DNA of 64,000 bases from a virus. A model generated the notes under the pieces. It ran no database searches. It worked only from the letters and a program-made list of their open reading frames with translations, and was not told the DNA's origin. The stretch spans positions 124,001 to 188,000 of IMG/VR virus record IMGVR_UViG_3300043540_000321. One strand, 5' to 3'. Made by a program: the position numbers and the translations under genes. Below are positions 8,531 through 16,776 of this stretch, in pieces (within the stretch, counting starts at the first letter, position 1; every line of letters begins with the position of its first letter).

Positions 8531-8587
8531 TTTGGAAACTTACCGGGCGGGTCTGTTCGGTAAGTTTGTAATGTCACGGAGGTGACT

Positions 8588-8749
8588 ATGTCGCTCGAAG
8601 AGAAAATCAACAAAATCATCGAGGCTATGTATAACCTTTCTCTAGCTATGGAGTATAGGGAGTGGGGAGACGAGGTGCTCGATGATGAAATTAAAAGACT
8701 AAAGAGTGAGTTCAGAAGGTTAACCGATGAGCTCTGGCAATCAATATAG
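8588..8749 (+). CDS. Small coiled-coil-like protein (53 aa)
   Basis: A perfect GGAGGT lies 4 nt before the ATG. The sequence is highly charged and helical (KINKIIEAMYNLS..., EIKRLKSEFRRLTDELWQS), which suggests a short coiled coil. Function unknown. Confidence 0.6.
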   Translation: MSLEEKINKIIEAMYNLSLAMEYREWGDEVLDDEIKRLKSEFRRLTDELWQSI

Positions 8750-8785
8750 GATCGAACAGCTCTGGAACTTTCGGGTTCCACCTGA

Positions 8786-8867
8786 CGTCTGGTTGGCGAC
8801 CAGACGGTCTAATTGCGTATCCATATGACCTCCAATCGATGGTACGCCAGGGGTCTTACCAACCCCT
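8786..8867 (+). terminator. Two hairpins after 8588 gene
   Basis: CGTCTGGT / ACCAGACG (8786-8806) is followed by AGGGGT / ACCCCT (8849-8867) with a TTTCTT tail. The second is the better terminator candidate. Confidence 0.5.
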
Positions 8868-8901
8868 TTCTTAATTGACAAATAAATACTCGAGGTAAAT
8901 T

Positions 8902-9060
8902 ATGTTTACTCTAAAATGGACAACGTTTGAAGGTGAGGAGCGATCGCAAGTGGTCGGCTCCTACGATTATGCAGTCGGACAAGCCAACTATCTCGGTTCG
9001 GCAAATGGTCCGGCCAGTGTTTTGGATACGAACGGCAACGAACTCTATCGCGTTCAATAG
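8902..9060 (+). CDS. Small unknown protein (52 aa)
   Basis: CGAGGT precedes the ATG. The product (MFTLKWTTFEGEE..., ending NGNELYRVQ) has alternating strands typical of a small beta protein. The next gene's ribosome site overlaps its stop, so the two are coupled. Confidence 0.6.
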   Translation: MFTLKWTTFEGEERSQVVGSYDYAVGQANYLGSANGPASVLDTNGNELYRVQ

Positions 9061-9072
9061 GAGGTGGCGATT

Positions 9073-9264
9073 ATGGTAGCCACAGCTAGTTACTACGTTC
9101 AGTGGGAAATCCCCAAGAAAGTTCATACAGCGAGCTGGAGCCGCAGTCGGCAGCGTACATTCAACGACCACGACAAAGCGATCGCCTTTGCTAGTAAGTT
9201 GGGCGAGGGGCTAAATGTAGTGGTCTACAACCACGAAAGCATGGTTGTATACGGCAAACCTTAA
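9073..9264 (+). CDS. Small unknown protein (63 aa)
   Basis: I chose the ATG 7 nt after AGGAGG rather than the in-frame GTG that lies inside the ribosome site. The product is rich in beta-type residues, with a short basic patch (SWSRSRQR). It is coupled to the 8902 gene. Function unknown. Confidence 0.6.
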   Translation: MVATASYYVQWEIPKKVHTASWSRSRQRTFNDHDKAIAFASKLGEGLNVVVYNHESMVVYGKP

Positions 9265-9298
9265 GTTATGCTGTAAATGTCATCTATAGCAATGCGGG

Positions 9299-9336
9299 TT
9301 GAGGTAGGTTCTCCTGGGGTTCTCGGAGGCCTACCT
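9299..9336 (+). terminator. Intrinsic terminator
   Basis: The stem AGGTAGG..CTCC / GGAG..CCTACCT is followed by TTTTTCTTTTTT. Confidence 0.8.
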
Positions 9337-9344
9337 TTTTCTTT

Positions 9345-9366
9345 TTTATTAAAATTGTTTATTAAA
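9345..9366 (+). promoter_or_regulatory. Two TTTATTAAA words in tandem
   Basis: Copies at 9345-9353 and 9358-9366 lie between the terminator U-run and the 9383 gene. They are candidate promoter elements, by position only. Confidence 0.35.
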
Positions 9367-9382
9367 GTTCGAGAGATTAAAC

Positions 9383-9712
9383 ATGCTAGAAGACTGGCAA
9401 AATATCTATTACTGGAAGTGGACCATCCTAGAGGGAAGTGAGAAATACTTTTCCAAACTCCAAGGCAAACGAGAGAGCGAAAATATCTTGGTGAGACTGG
9501 AGGGTTGGATTACTAGGACAAAGGGAAATAAATCCTACGGATATAGCTGCCCGGAGTTTAATTCCGATGTGTTCGGGAGAATGGGGAATTATATCTATAA
9601 ACCCATCCACCTGAGTAAATCAGAGAAAATCCGGTTCCGGAGATGGCTGCAGGACGCCCTGGCAAACGCGAAACTGATAGAAACAGCCAGCCTTGATGAC
9701 AGTTCACGTTAG
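9383..9712 (+). CDS. Unknown protein (109 aa)
   Basis: GAGAGATTAAAC precedes the ATG. The soluble basic product has many aromatics (NIYYWKWTILEG; YGYSCPEF) and a charged C-terminal helix (SEKIRFRRWLQDALANAKL). It is first in a run of four closely spaced genes to 10302. No family recognised. Confidence 0.7.
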   Translation: MLEDWQNIYYWKWTILEGSEKYFSKLQGKRESENILVRLEGWITRTKGNKSYGYSCPEFNSDVFGRMGNYIYKPIHLSKSEKIRFRRWLQDALANAKLIETASLDDSSR

Positions 9713-9720
9713 GAGGCTCT

Positions 9721-9918
9721 ATGTTTGAAGTCTTACTATTTGCAGTCGCCGTATCCATCATCGGTGCGAGGTTCTTCCCCAATACAGACTCCTCAAAGGT
9801 GATGACGATCGCGTTGGTTCTGACGGGTCTCTGTATCACAGGGAAGCTCCTGTACGATCGCGGCTACAACGATGCTTTGTACGACCACGGTTGGAACAGT
9901 CCAGCACAACTTAAGTAA
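9721..9918 (+). CDS. Small two-span membrane protein (65 aa)
   Basis: AGGAGG lies 4 nt before the ATG. Two hydrophobic segments are visible (FEVLLFAVAVSIIGA and VMTIALVLTGLCITGKLLY), with a short tail YNDALYDHGWNSPAQLK. It could be a holin-like or regulatory membrane peptide; no family evidence. Confidence 0.7.
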   Translation: MFEVLLFAVAVSIIGARFFPNTDSSKVMTIALVLTGLCITGKLLYDRGYNDALYDHGWNSPAQLK

Positions 9919-9927
9919 AGAAATTTT

Positions 9928-10062
9928 ATGGAAGAAACAATCGATACCAGCAAAGGCGATCGACCATCTGTGACAGGGGTGGGAGGGACGGGCTCTGCGA
10001 TCGCCTTCGCCGGTTATGTTTTGACTACTTGGGCACGTCACGTTTGGAAGTGGAAGCGATGA
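9928..10062 (+). CDS. Small unknown peptide (44 aa)
   Basis: The ribosome site is weak (AAGTAAAGAAATTTT). The product has a Gly-rich centre, then a hydrophobic stretch AIAFAGYVLTTW and a basic end HVWKWKR, so it may insert in the membrane. Support is size and position in the gene run only. Confidence 0.4.
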   Translation: MEETIDTSKGDRPSVTGVGGTGSAIAFAGYVLTTWARHVWKWKR

Positions 10063-10128
10063 TAGCCGCTAGGAATGTTCGAGTCATTCCGTGCCCGCAT
10101 TGTTAACGTATTCCGAAAGGAGAAAATT

Positions 10129-10302
10129 ATGAACATCCCAGTTGACGCGATCGTATTCGCGATGCTGTTCGTGTGCTGGTACCTCACCTTCTTAGAGTTG
10201 AGTAAGCCAGATAAGAAAGATGATGACGACGACGATGACTGGAACGGTGGGCATCCCGTTGGGCATGTCTATCCTATGCCAGTGTGTCAGGAGGTAGCAT
10301 GA
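10129..10302 (+). CDS. Membrane-anchored peptide with Asp-rich tail (57 aa)
   Basis: The ATG at 10129 follows AAAGGAG by 6 nt and is preferred over an ATG at 10075, which has no spaced ribosome site. One membrane segment (AIVFAMLFVCWYLTFLEL) is followed by KPDKKDDDDDDDWNGG. A similar Asp run follows the membrane segments of the 39477 gene. Its stop overlaps the next start (ATGA). Confidence 0.65.
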   Translation: MNIPVDAIVFAMLFVCWYLTFLELSKPDKKDDDDDDDWNGGHPVGHVYPMPVCQEVA

Positions 10303-10730
10303 TCCACGAAGGTCTCAAATTGGACATGACCAAAATGGTCTGGTCTGAATGGAAGAGACACACATGGCAGTTTGATGATGGCAATACTGTTCCGTATTTT
10401 GAATCGACCTGCGAGGTCGACGTAACTGATACGTTTGACCTTGCTCCAAGGTATGTACTATCGGTCAAGCGATGGCCCAAAAGCATGACTATGACCGTAG
10501 TGATTTGCTACGCCTACAGTCCAAAAGGCAGTACCCGAATCGAGAAACTTCCCACCAAAGATTTTATCGACCAGTGGGAAGATATCTTGAAACGAGCCCT
10601 CGACAAAATCGTGGAGGACGCCTCGTATTACGACGGAGAGTCTGAGGACTACGACGGCAGTATGGAATGGTGGGGATGGGGAAGTTACGACTATGGTGAC
10701 TCGCCCTGGAAAGATTGGTATTACAAATAA
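10299..10730 (+). CDS. Unknown protein with Trp/Tyr-rich acidic tail (143 aa)
   Basis: AGGAGG lies 4 nt before an ATG that overlaps the previous stop. The N-terminal two thirds is a mixed alpha/beta domain. The last 35 residues are unusually rich in Asp, Tyr and Trp (EDYDGSMEWWGWGSYDYGD). It is the last gene of the 9383-10730 run and a terminator follows. Function unknown. Confidence 0.7.
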   Translation: MIHEGLKLDMTKMVWSEWKRHTWQFDDGNTVPYFESTCEVDVTDTFDLAPRYVLSVKRWPKSMTMTVVICYAYSPKGSTRIEKLPTKDFIDQWEDILKRALDKIVEDASYYDGESEDYDGSMEWWGWGSYDYGDSPWKDWYYK

Positions 10731-10744
10731 CTACCCAAGTCGCG

Positions 10745-10778
10745 AGGGGCGTGCTTTTCACGTCCCTCCTTTTTTTAA
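10745..10778 (+). terminator. Intrinsic terminator
   Basis: GAGGGGCGTG / CACGTCCCTC stem (one G-T pair) followed by CTTTTTTT and then TTAATAAA. Confidence 0.8.
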
Positions 10779-10790
10779 TAAACTCAGTTC

Positions 10791-10809
10791 GAACCGTTCG
10801 TTTATTAAA
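10791..10809. promoter_or_regulatory. GAACCGTTC dyad fused to TTTATTAAA
   Basis: The dyad at 10791-10799 is followed 1 nt later by TTTATTAAA (10801-10809), between a terminator and the 10929 gene. This is the clearest composite site in the window. It could be an operator plus promoter (inferred). Confidence 0.45.
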
Positions 10810-10928
10810 ACTGATGTATCCTTGAGAGGGCTTGTAGGATGTCTGGATTTGGACTAGCATCTTCAGAGAACCGCAAGGGATTATTAAAACCAGTAGGTGT
10901 GAAGCATTTGTATTAAAGGAAAAATCTT

Positions 10929-11678
10929 ATGTCGAGCATTGCTGAAACTGAAACTGGATTTGAACATGCCGGTGAGAAAAATAGCCTGGCAGTCATGCGT
11001 CCCAATCCACCTCAACCAATTGCTCACGAAGCCGCTGGAGTAGACCCCACTGAGGAGAAACCAGCGATCGAGGAGTCCCTGGAGTCTGTGGAGACAGGAG
11101 ACGGCGTAGATGTCAGCGGTATTGAAGCTCAGATGATCCACGGATGGGTCATGTCTGCCGTAGAGAAATACGGCATGATCGGCATGGACTTAGCGGTCTA
11201 TAAGATCAACGGCACACGCATTCAAAACAACTACGCAGTGGACCCCAAGAACTCGAACATGATTGTTGTTCGGGTCAAACTTCCCTTTGTAAGTCTCCAA
11301 TACGAAGAGGTGACGAAGGGAGATGGGGAAAACAGCGTCACGAAAAGTGTTCTGTCCAGTTTCGTCTTACCAGCAGAAAGGCTAAACCGTCCGGAGAGAG
11401 GTGACCAGATGATCTGGGTCGCAAACTCATGCTCACTGATTATTGTGTTGCCCGATGAAAGTCGAATCCATCCGATCATCAGGAATGGAGAGCACGCCCG
11501 TCTGAGAAAGGGACAGGGTGAGTATTTGCACACCATTTACAACTTCAAGGAGGCAAAGGTTGCCTCAGTGCGGTGTAAGAAAGTGACTCCTAAGCCTGTT
11601 CTAAAACCAAGGTCAAACTTCACTAAAGGAGCAGACGAATGTTCAAGCCAATTATTATTGGCGTCGTCGTCTGTCTGA
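10929..11678 (+). CDS. Unknown protein (249 aa)
   Basis: AAAGGA precedes the ATG. Residues 1-65 are acidic, Pro/Glu-rich and probably disordered. From about residue 70 a beta-rich domain follows (MIVVRVKLPFVSLQYEEV.., MIWVANSCSLIIVLPDE), with a basic C-terminus. The gene overlaps the next by 40 nt in another frame. No family recognised. Confidence 0.7.
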   Translation: MSSIAETETGFEHAGEKNSLAVMRPNPPQPIAHEAAGVDPTEEKPAIEESLESVETGDGVDVSGIEAQMIHGWVMSAVEKYGMIGMDLAVYKINGTRIQNNYAVDPKNSNMIVVRVKLPFVSLQYEEVTKGDGENSVTKSVLSSFVLPAERLNRPERGDQMIWVANSCSLIIVLPDESRIHPIIRNGEHARLRKGQGEYLHTIYNFKEAKVASVRCKKVTPKPVLKPRSNFTKGADECSSQLLLASSSV

Positions 11679-12040
11679 TGCTCATCGGCGTCGGACAGAG
11701 AGGGGCTAAAAAGAATGTCTCCCTCTGCGACGCCGAATCAGCCCAGGAGGGCACCTTCATCTTTGATGCTCAGGCTGGAAATGCGAACAATGGAGTAGTC
11801 ACCCTTTCAAACGGGGGCTGCTCCATTTCTGTATTTACCCAGATTGATGTCAAAGGTATTCATGGAAAGGCAACCGCTATCAAATCAACGAATGGGAGTT
11901 ACGAACTGCAAAGTTGGAACCCTGTCGATGACATCGAGTGGGTGAGAGTCAATCGGATTGTTCCGAAGGGCGGGCACACCTACGGTCAAGATGATAAAGG
12001 AGCCTGGTTCAGAGTCAATTCGGCTGACCTGGCACAATAG
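11639..12040 (+). CDS. Exported or membrane-anchored unknown protein (133 aa)
   Basis: AAAGGAG lies before the ATG, inside the end of the previous gene. A signal or anchor segment (KPIIIGVVVCLMLIGVGQRG) leads into a beta-rich domain with two Cys (SLCDAE.., GGCSIS) and a GGHTYGQDDKGAWFRV motif. It probably faces the periplasm or cell surface. Function unknown. Confidence 0.7.
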   Translation: MFKPIIIGVVVCLMLIGVGQRGAKKNVSLCDAESAQEGTFIFDAQAGNANNGVVTLSNGGCSISVFTQIDVKGIHGKATAIKSTNGSYELQSWNPVDDIEWVRVNRIVPKGGHTYGQDDKGAWFRVNSADLAQ

Positions 12041-12285
12041 CAAGGCGATCGCGGTATCATAAGTCAATCCAACAAGGATGATGCCGCGGAGTCAGCCGAT
12101 GTTGGATTTTATGGCGAGCCAGACAATCTGGTGGCCGTTTCGGGCGGAAGGCTGGAGCTTGCTCTCCCTTCCGTCCGTTACAAAGTTTCAAGAGCGCCCC
12201 GTACCCAGCCGGACAGGATAGGTTGAAGTCCTCCAAAATATTGCTCTAGTCATTAACCATTTACTGATTTTCTAGGAGAAAGACA
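12041..12285. other. Intergenic stretch with a hairpin
   Basis: No firm gene in 245 nt. A 47-codon frame from an ATG at 12078 lacks a good ribosome site. CGGAAGG / CCTTCCG (near 12152-12177) forms a stem, possibly a terminator. AGGAGAAAGACA just before 12286 is the ribosome site of the next gene. Confidence 0.5.
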
Positions 12286-13386
12286 ATGCTTACACTACTC
12301 GCGGGAGGAGTGCTTGGCACCGCCGTGGGGTGGTTGTTCGCACGTATCCCTGGACTCTCTTCAATGCACGCGATGTGGCTGTCCATGATCATTGGATTAA
12401 TAAATCCTGCAGCCAGTGTCGCAGCAGTAGCATCGAGCTACATCGTTTCAACATTCCTGGGCTCAGCTAAAGAAGCACTGACCCCAATGTTGTCGGGCGA
12501 TATTAATGCAGTAGCGGCTGGAGACCCAGCGGCGGCTGTGTACCTAGACACAAAAGATTTCGCTCAGAACATTTTCTGGGGGAAATTCGCAGGTCTGGTT
12601 GCTGGTTTAATGGCTGGATGTTTCATGTGGTGGCTGATGCCTGGAAGCATAGGGATGCTAGTGGCGATCGCACTCATGGCGATCAGTACCCGCAGGCTCG
12701 GAAACAAATGGGTGAACCTCGCGTTCATCCTGGTCAGTCAGCTATTCTTCTGGGTAGCTCCAATAGTCGGAATCAGTCAACCCATATTTGCTCTGGTTAC
12801 AAGTTTTTACATGATTCCATCGTGCCTGGGCGCTCATTTTACAGAGAACATAGGCTATGGAACAGACAAGGTCTCCTTCAAGAACGAAGGAACGAAAGGG
12901 TTCTTCAGTGCAATCCTATCGCTGGTATCGCCCGGTATGAGTCCAGGGTTCCTGGTGCTCAGCACGGCGAAGAAGACCAACCCCGCTATTCAGGTCGCGG
13001 TGGCTGGAGCCAGTATGTTCTTAGAAGGGTTCGCCATCTCGGCTGCCCTCAATGGAAGAACCGTTCATAAGGCTGTCCTCGGAATCGAGGTGGGAGAGCA
13101 AAATATCACCACGCCATTGGCAATTATGCTATTGGTGCTGGCGATGCTCTGTCAAAGATGGCTACCCCAGACCTACACACATTATCTGGCGATAGTCCGA
13201 AACAAACGCAACTTCGAAATGGCGAAGCATATCTCACTCGTAGCAGCTATTGGCACATGTGCTGTCTGTGCAGGCTGGCTTAGTGTGGTGCTAATTCCAG
13301 TTGGGCTGCTGCTCAATAGTCTAATTAAAGAGACTGGAACGCCTGGCACCGTACGATCGATGTTATTCGCCGGGGCTTTGCTATAG
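12286..13386 (+). CDS. Multi-spanning membrane protein (366 aa)
   Basis: The protein is almost wholly hydrophobic, with about ten predicted spans. The N-terminal GTAVGWLFARIPGLSSMHA recalls the G-x-PG loop that opens TctA/DUF112-type permeases, and the second half has another Gly/Pro loop (LVSPGMSPGFL). That suggests a transporter fold, but the match is only by eye. The central loop GAHFTENIGYGTDKVSFKNEG is hydrophilic. It stands alone behind its own ribosome site (AGGAG) and is closed by three successive terminators, as a strongly insulated gene would be. Confidence 0.7.
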   Translation: MLTLLAGGVLGTAVGWLFARIPGLSSMHAMWLSMIIGLINPAASVAAVASSYIVSTFLGSAKEALTPMLSGDINAVAAGDPAAAVYLDTKDFAQNIFWGKFAGLVAGLMAGCFMWWLMPGSIGMLVAIALMAISTRRLGNKWVNLAFILVSQLFFWVAPIVGISQPIFALVTSFYMIPSCLGAHFTENIGYGTDKVSFKNEGTKGFFSAILSLVSPGMSPGFLVLSTAKKTNPAIQVAVAGASMFLEGFAISAALNGRTVHKAVLGIEVGEQNITTPLAIMLLVLAMLCQRWLPQTYTHYLAIVRNKRNFEMAKHISLVAAIGTCAVCAGWLSVVLIPVGLLLNSLIKETGTPGTVRSMLFAGALL

Positions 13387-13392
13387 TAGGAA

Positions 13393-13541
13393 CAGGTTTT
13401 TCGTAGTGAAAACCTTCTTTTTTTGTAATTTACAGAAGGGCTGGTACTCCAGCCCTTCTTTGTGCCTTATACTGAAAGGGCTTATTGGGTTGTGTGCCTT
13501 ACTAAAAAGGATGGAGAAATTCTCCGTCCTTTTTTTATCAA
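13393..13541 (+). terminator. Three terminator hairpins in series
   Basis: AGGTTTT/AAAACCT with a TTCTTTTTTT tail (13393-13421), a perfect 11-bp AGAAGGGCTGG hairpin (13433-13458) and AAAAAGGATGGAGA / TCTCCGTCCTTTTTTT (13504-13541). The last could act in both directions. Confidence 0.75.
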
Positions 13542-13663
13542 TAACAGGACGTAAAACCGAACACCGTAACGCAGCCCACCTAGAATAGAGAAGTGATTGG
13601 GAATGGGAGCTTTCGGTCTCCTTTTTTAATGCCCACAGGACGCGATCGCAGATAATGTCAGCA

Positions 13664-13684
13664 CCCCGCACTGAAGTGACGGGG
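13664..13684 (-). repeat. Solo IS200/IS605-like right-end hairpin (type 2)
   Basis: CCCCG-CACT-GA-AGTG-A-CGGGG, followed on the minus strand by the usual AAGC flank. It shares structure with 32234 but the inner stem is changed in a compensatory way (CACT/AGTG versus CTCT/AGAG). No tnpB lies next to it. Identity as a mobile-element end or omega-RNA relic is inferred. Confidence 0.5.
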
Positions 13685-13725
13685 CTTCTCGGAGGTTCCG
13701 GTGAAAAATCCTTAGAGGTATTTTT

Positions 13726-14283
13726 ATGGATGACGCTAGAAATTTATTCAGCCCAGCTCTCACATTTGCCCAAAAGGAATTTGCTGAGATATTCCTCGAC
13801 TATATGGTGGCAGACACCTGGTCGAAGCTCATTTATTTAGAGGCGGAATACAGAAAGGAGGTCACCCGTAGAATTTCTAAGTCACCCGATGCAGATATTC
13901 AAAGGCTCCAGCTCGGTCTACAGCAGATGGCAAACAGCCGAGAGATACGCCCACCCTATGAGGAGCCAGGAGGGCTCAGTGCCCATAAGATATTCTCCAG
14001 GATAGCTGTAGTAAGTGAATACCCACTCCCCTACGAAGGCGATAGGGAATGGGCATTAAAGCAGATGAGAGAGATTAAGGAGCGGGTTGGTCTCGAAGAC
14101 CATGCCATAATCCAGAAGATTTCCCTGAACCAGACCGAGCTCGGCAGACTATTTGAAGTAGGGGGAGACCTGTACTTCCGATCGTTTATTTGCTGGCAGG
14201 AGGGGTGTGAGGGATACGACCACGATTGTATTCGAGAGCGGATAGATTGGCTGAATGAGGCTGGATTACTGGCTGAGCGTTAG
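13726..14283 (+). CDS. Unknown protein (185 aa)
   Basis: AGAGG precedes the ATG. The helical, charged protein has a C-terminal segment with three Cys and two His (FICWQEGCEGYDHDCIRERIDW) that could bind a metal. It converges with the minus-strand gene 14280-14789, overlapping by 4 nt. No family recognised. Confidence 0.7.
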   Translation: MDDARNLFSPALTFAQKEFAEIFLDYMVADTWSKLIYLEAEYRKEVTRRISKSPDADIQRLQLGLQQMANSREIRPPYEEPGGLSAHKIFSRIAVVSEYPLPYEGDREWALKQMREIKERVGLEDHAIIQKISLNQTELGRLFEVGGDLYFRSFICWQEGCEGYDHDCIRERIDWLNEAGLLAER

Positions 14284-14789
14284 CCTTTAGGGTCTCCCTT
14301 AAAGACACTCCACAACCACTCAAGGAAACGACCAAATCCCTTCTCATCAAAGGGGCCGTCATCCAATGCGGGTGGTGGGACAGGCGTTACGTGTCTATCT
14401 TGATCTTTCTTGTCGAAGGCACAATGAACGACGGGGCCGAACCCTGTTGTAGTGTGTTGGAAAGTAGAGTCCGTTTCAAGGAATCTCTGGTTGAATTTTG
14501 TGACGCGCTCTCCACTTAGATACACATACTCCGCGCTTGTATTGAAAGCGACCTTCGTATTGGGGGCTACAGTGCCTATGTAGTGAGTCCAAATCAAAGT
14601 TCGAGTTAGATTAAACCGGGAGTTTGGAAAGGCAGAGGGTCCAAACGAGGTAACAACCGGAATGATGGCTCCATCGTTGATAGTGAGTGCGGCATGAACT
14701 TTATTTGCTCCTCTGGAGAAGTAAAGGTCGTAATTCTGAGAATGAGGTGCGTTTGGGTTTAAGAAAATAGTGGCACTTGCGGCTACCAC
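14280..14789 (-). CDS. Unknown beta-rich protein, GTG start (169 aa)
   Basis: This is one of few minus-strand genes. The only usable start in frame is GTG; the ribosome site is weak. The first 130 residues look like a beta-sandwich (DLYFSRGANKVHAALTINDG.., RTLIWTHYIGTVAPNTKVAF). The tail is acidic and aromatic (FLEWLWSVFKGDPKG). It may be a surface or structural protein. It points away from the degenerate transposase at 14857. Confidence 0.55.
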   Translation of the reverse strand: MVAASATIFLNPNAPHSQNYDLYFSRGANKVHAALTINDGAIIPVVTSFGPSAFPNSRFNLTRTLIWTHYIGTVAPNTKVAFNTSAEYVYLSGERVTKFNQRFLETDSTFQHTTTGFGPVVHCAFDKKDQDRHVTPVPPPALDDGPFDEKGFGRFLEWLWSVFKGDPKG

Positions 14790-14856
14790 GCCCTGAAGAG
14801 TAGACTTGTTGCTTTATAAGGTAGATTAATTTTATCTTCTGATAAGGTATCAGACT

Positions 14857-15483
14857 ATGCTCAACCTTCATCGTGCGCTGGAAAATGACCGCCTGTTGAG
14901 GGCGTTAACTGGGCTGAATCGCAAAGCGTTTGACGAGTTGTGCGAGATCTTCGGTGCAGTCTATCAAGAGACACTCCAAAGCGATCTTAAACCACGAAAA
15001 CGAGCTAGAGGCGGGGAGAGGAAAGCTCGGTTGGGGAGTATGGCAGCCAAACTATTCTTCATCTTGTTCTATTTCAAGTGTTACCCGACGTTCGATGTTT
15101 TAAGCTTCCTGTTTGATTTAGAACGGGGCCGAGCGAATCGGTGGATGCATCGTCTACAAAGGATTCTGGAAACAGCTCTGGGTAAGAAGATGGTGTTACC
15201 CGAACGGAAACTCGAAAGTATTGAGCAGTTTCTAGAACGGTTTCCAGCGGTGAGGGAGGTGATTTTGGGTGGGACAGAACGTCCCGTGCAGCGTCCCAAA
15301 GATACCGAGAAACAGAAGCAGCATTACTCTGGCAAGAAGAAACGGCATACTCGCAAGCACATCACGGGTAGCACGCGAACCAAGCGAGTGATTATCCTGA
15401 CCCCAGCCAGAGCTGGGAAGATGCATGATAAGCGGCAACTGGATGAAGCAGATTTGGTGGGCCTGGTGTGCGATCAATGTTAA
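14857..15483 (+). pseudogene. Degenerate IS5-family (DDE) transposase
   Basis: It resembles the IS1031/ISL2-like group: a helix-turn-helix N-terminus (LTGLNRKAFDELCEIFG), then GGTERPVQRPKD and YSGKKKRHTRKHI. In the family the first catalytic Asp lies in DGTERP; here it is Gly. The frame ends at DEADLVGLVCDQC, so the part that should carry the second Asp and the Glu region is lost. It is therefore a dead relic by two criteria. I could not define inverted repeats at its ends. Confidence 0.8.
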
Positions 15484-15496
15484 CTGAGAGGACTCG

Positions 15497-15820
15497 ATGA
15501 GAATTTCAGACCCAGCCGAAACCAACGAAGCATTTTACACTCTACAGAAGGCTGTGGAGCAAAGAAACTTTCTAGTCGCATTGATCGAAGGGAAGTATCA
15601 AGCGTATTGTCTCCTACGGGCGGAAGCACAAACCACAGAGGAATTCCTTATCCTCCTGGGTGCTAATCTAGTCCTGGAACGTTTACTGGAAGAGATCGGC
15701 AAGGGCCATCTGTGTGACCCTGAGTTCGTCGAACCGAGTCTTCTAAAGAAAGCCCGCTTGCCCTATTTCTTTGGTAATGAGTATGACTATGCCCTCGGAG
15801 AAGATAACAGCGACGGCTGA
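15497..15820 (+). CDS. Unknown helical protein (107 aa)
   Basis: GAGAGG lies before the ATG. It has all-helical character (FYTLQKAVEQRNFLVALIEG, EFLILLGANLVLERLLEEIG). It overlaps the next gene in another frame. No family recognised. Confidence 0.65.
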   Translation: MRISDPAETNEAFYTLQKAVEQRNFLVALIEGKYQAYCLLRAEAQTTEEFLILLGANLVLERLLEEIGKGHLCDPEFVEPSLLKKARLPYFFGNEYDYALGEDNSDG

Positions 15821-16067
15821 AAATTTAATTCAGCATTCGATTGAGTTCGTCTACAAAGGAATGGTCATTAAAGGGGAGATCCTGACCCGTTTGCGCCCAG
15901 ACACGGCCACTCTGGAGCAACCTTACCTGAGAGTAAATGGGCGGAACCCTGTGCTGATTCCATACAGTCTTCAGATGACAGCGGTTAAAATCATCTCTGC
16001 GCAGCGAATGGACGATGAATACAATAAGCTGTGCGAAAAACTTTTTCGAGGTTGTTTATTTCCATAG
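15783..16067 (+). CDS. Unknown protein (94 aa)
   Basis: Three in-frame ATGs (15777, 15783, 15789) cluster here and the exact start is uncertain. It overlaps the end of the 15497 gene. A small beta domain (IEFVYKGMVIKGEILTRLRP) with a polar tail is visible. Function unknown. Confidence 0.6.
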   Translation: MTMPSEKITATAENLIQHSIEFVYKGMVIKGEILTRLRPDTATLEQPYLRVNGRNPVLIPYSLQMTAVKIISAQRMDDEYNKLCEKLFRGCLFP

Positions 16068-16079
16068 AGGGAAAGAAAT

Positions 16080-16283
16080 ATGAACTTTAAGGCACGTTTC
16101 CTAACGACGTTAGCCTGCCTCCTACTCGGGTTTGCTGGGTTTGCTACAGCAGGCGGTAAGAGGTTCGCCAGCAACCTTTCCGCTGTGTTAATCGGAGTTG
16201 GAGTTGGGATGACCCTGAACGAAGCCTTCCGGCGAGAGGACGAAGTTTTTGGGGATGAGAATGATGACAGTCGTTTTTACTAA
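16080..16283 (+). CDS. Small two-span membrane protein (67 aa)
   Basis: GAGGGAAAG precedes the ATG. Hydrophobic segments FLTTLACLLLGFAGFATAGG and LSAVLIGVGVGMTL are followed by an acidic tail (REDEVFGDENDD). The first segment could be a cleaved signal (ATA-GG). Function unknown. Confidence 0.65.
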   Translation: MNFKARFLTTLACLLLGFAGFATAGGKRFASNLSAVLIGVGVGMTLNEAFRREDEVFGDENDDSRFY

Positions 16284-16569
16284 ATATGCCGCAGAGTTAA
16301 GGACAGATATCAAGCAGCGGACTCGACTCTGCGGTATTAAGAACAATACCTATGGGTCGGGGCTAAACCTTATAGCCAAGATGGTGGCGCTGGCAAAGAC
16401 CGACTTCCCTTTCCTCATTGACGGAGACTTCTGGGTAGTGTCTTATGACGGCGACCGCTGGAAGAGGCAAACTGGTATCGAATTTGAAGTACCCACTGAA
16501 TGTCCACTGCCTAAGGATTACCAAGTGTGCGATCGCCTGGAGTATATCTTCGCTGGGAATAAATCTTGA
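16261..16569 (+). CDS. Unknown protein (102 aa)
   Basis: The start lies within the end of the previous gene; ATGs at 16255, 16261 and 16264 are all possible. The product reads MMTVVFTKYAAELRTDIKQ.. with a central FLIDGDFWVVSYDGDRWK. It may be a small alpha/beta domain. No family recognised. Confidence 0.6.
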   Translation: MMTVVFTKYAAELRTDIKQRTRLCGIKNNTYGSGLNLIAKMVALAKTDFPFLIDGDFWVVSYDGDRWKRQTGIEFEVPTECPLPKDYQVCDRLEYIFAGNKS

Positions 16570-16587
16570 TCGATTGATGGAGCAAGT

Positions 16588-16776
16588 ATGAAGCCAACGC
16601 AAATATTTTACACAGGAGTAGTTATAATAGTCCTGGGGATTGCTGGAGCCTTTGGGGGTCTCTGTACCGGGAGTAAAGGGCTGTCGCTCTTTAGCCTTTT
16701 CGGTCTAGCCTTCGGAGGAGGAGTGATGACGGCTGGAGTTTTAGCATCGGCGAAACCTGACAATGACCTCTACTAA
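16588..16776 (+). CDS. Small two-span membrane protein (62 aa)
   Basis: GGAGC precedes the ATG. Two spans (GVVIIVLGIAGAFGGLC and LFGLAFGGGVMTAGVLA) are separated by a short basic loop. It overlaps the next gene by 14 nt. Function unknown. Confidence 0.65.
   Translation: MKPTQIFYTGVVIIVLGIAGAFGGLCTGSKGLSLFSLFGLAFGGGVMTAGVLASAKPDNDLY

Noticed and set aside
12078-12221. 47-codon frame between 11639 and 12286 genes
   Set aside because: No proper ribosome site, and a stable hairpin lies inside it.
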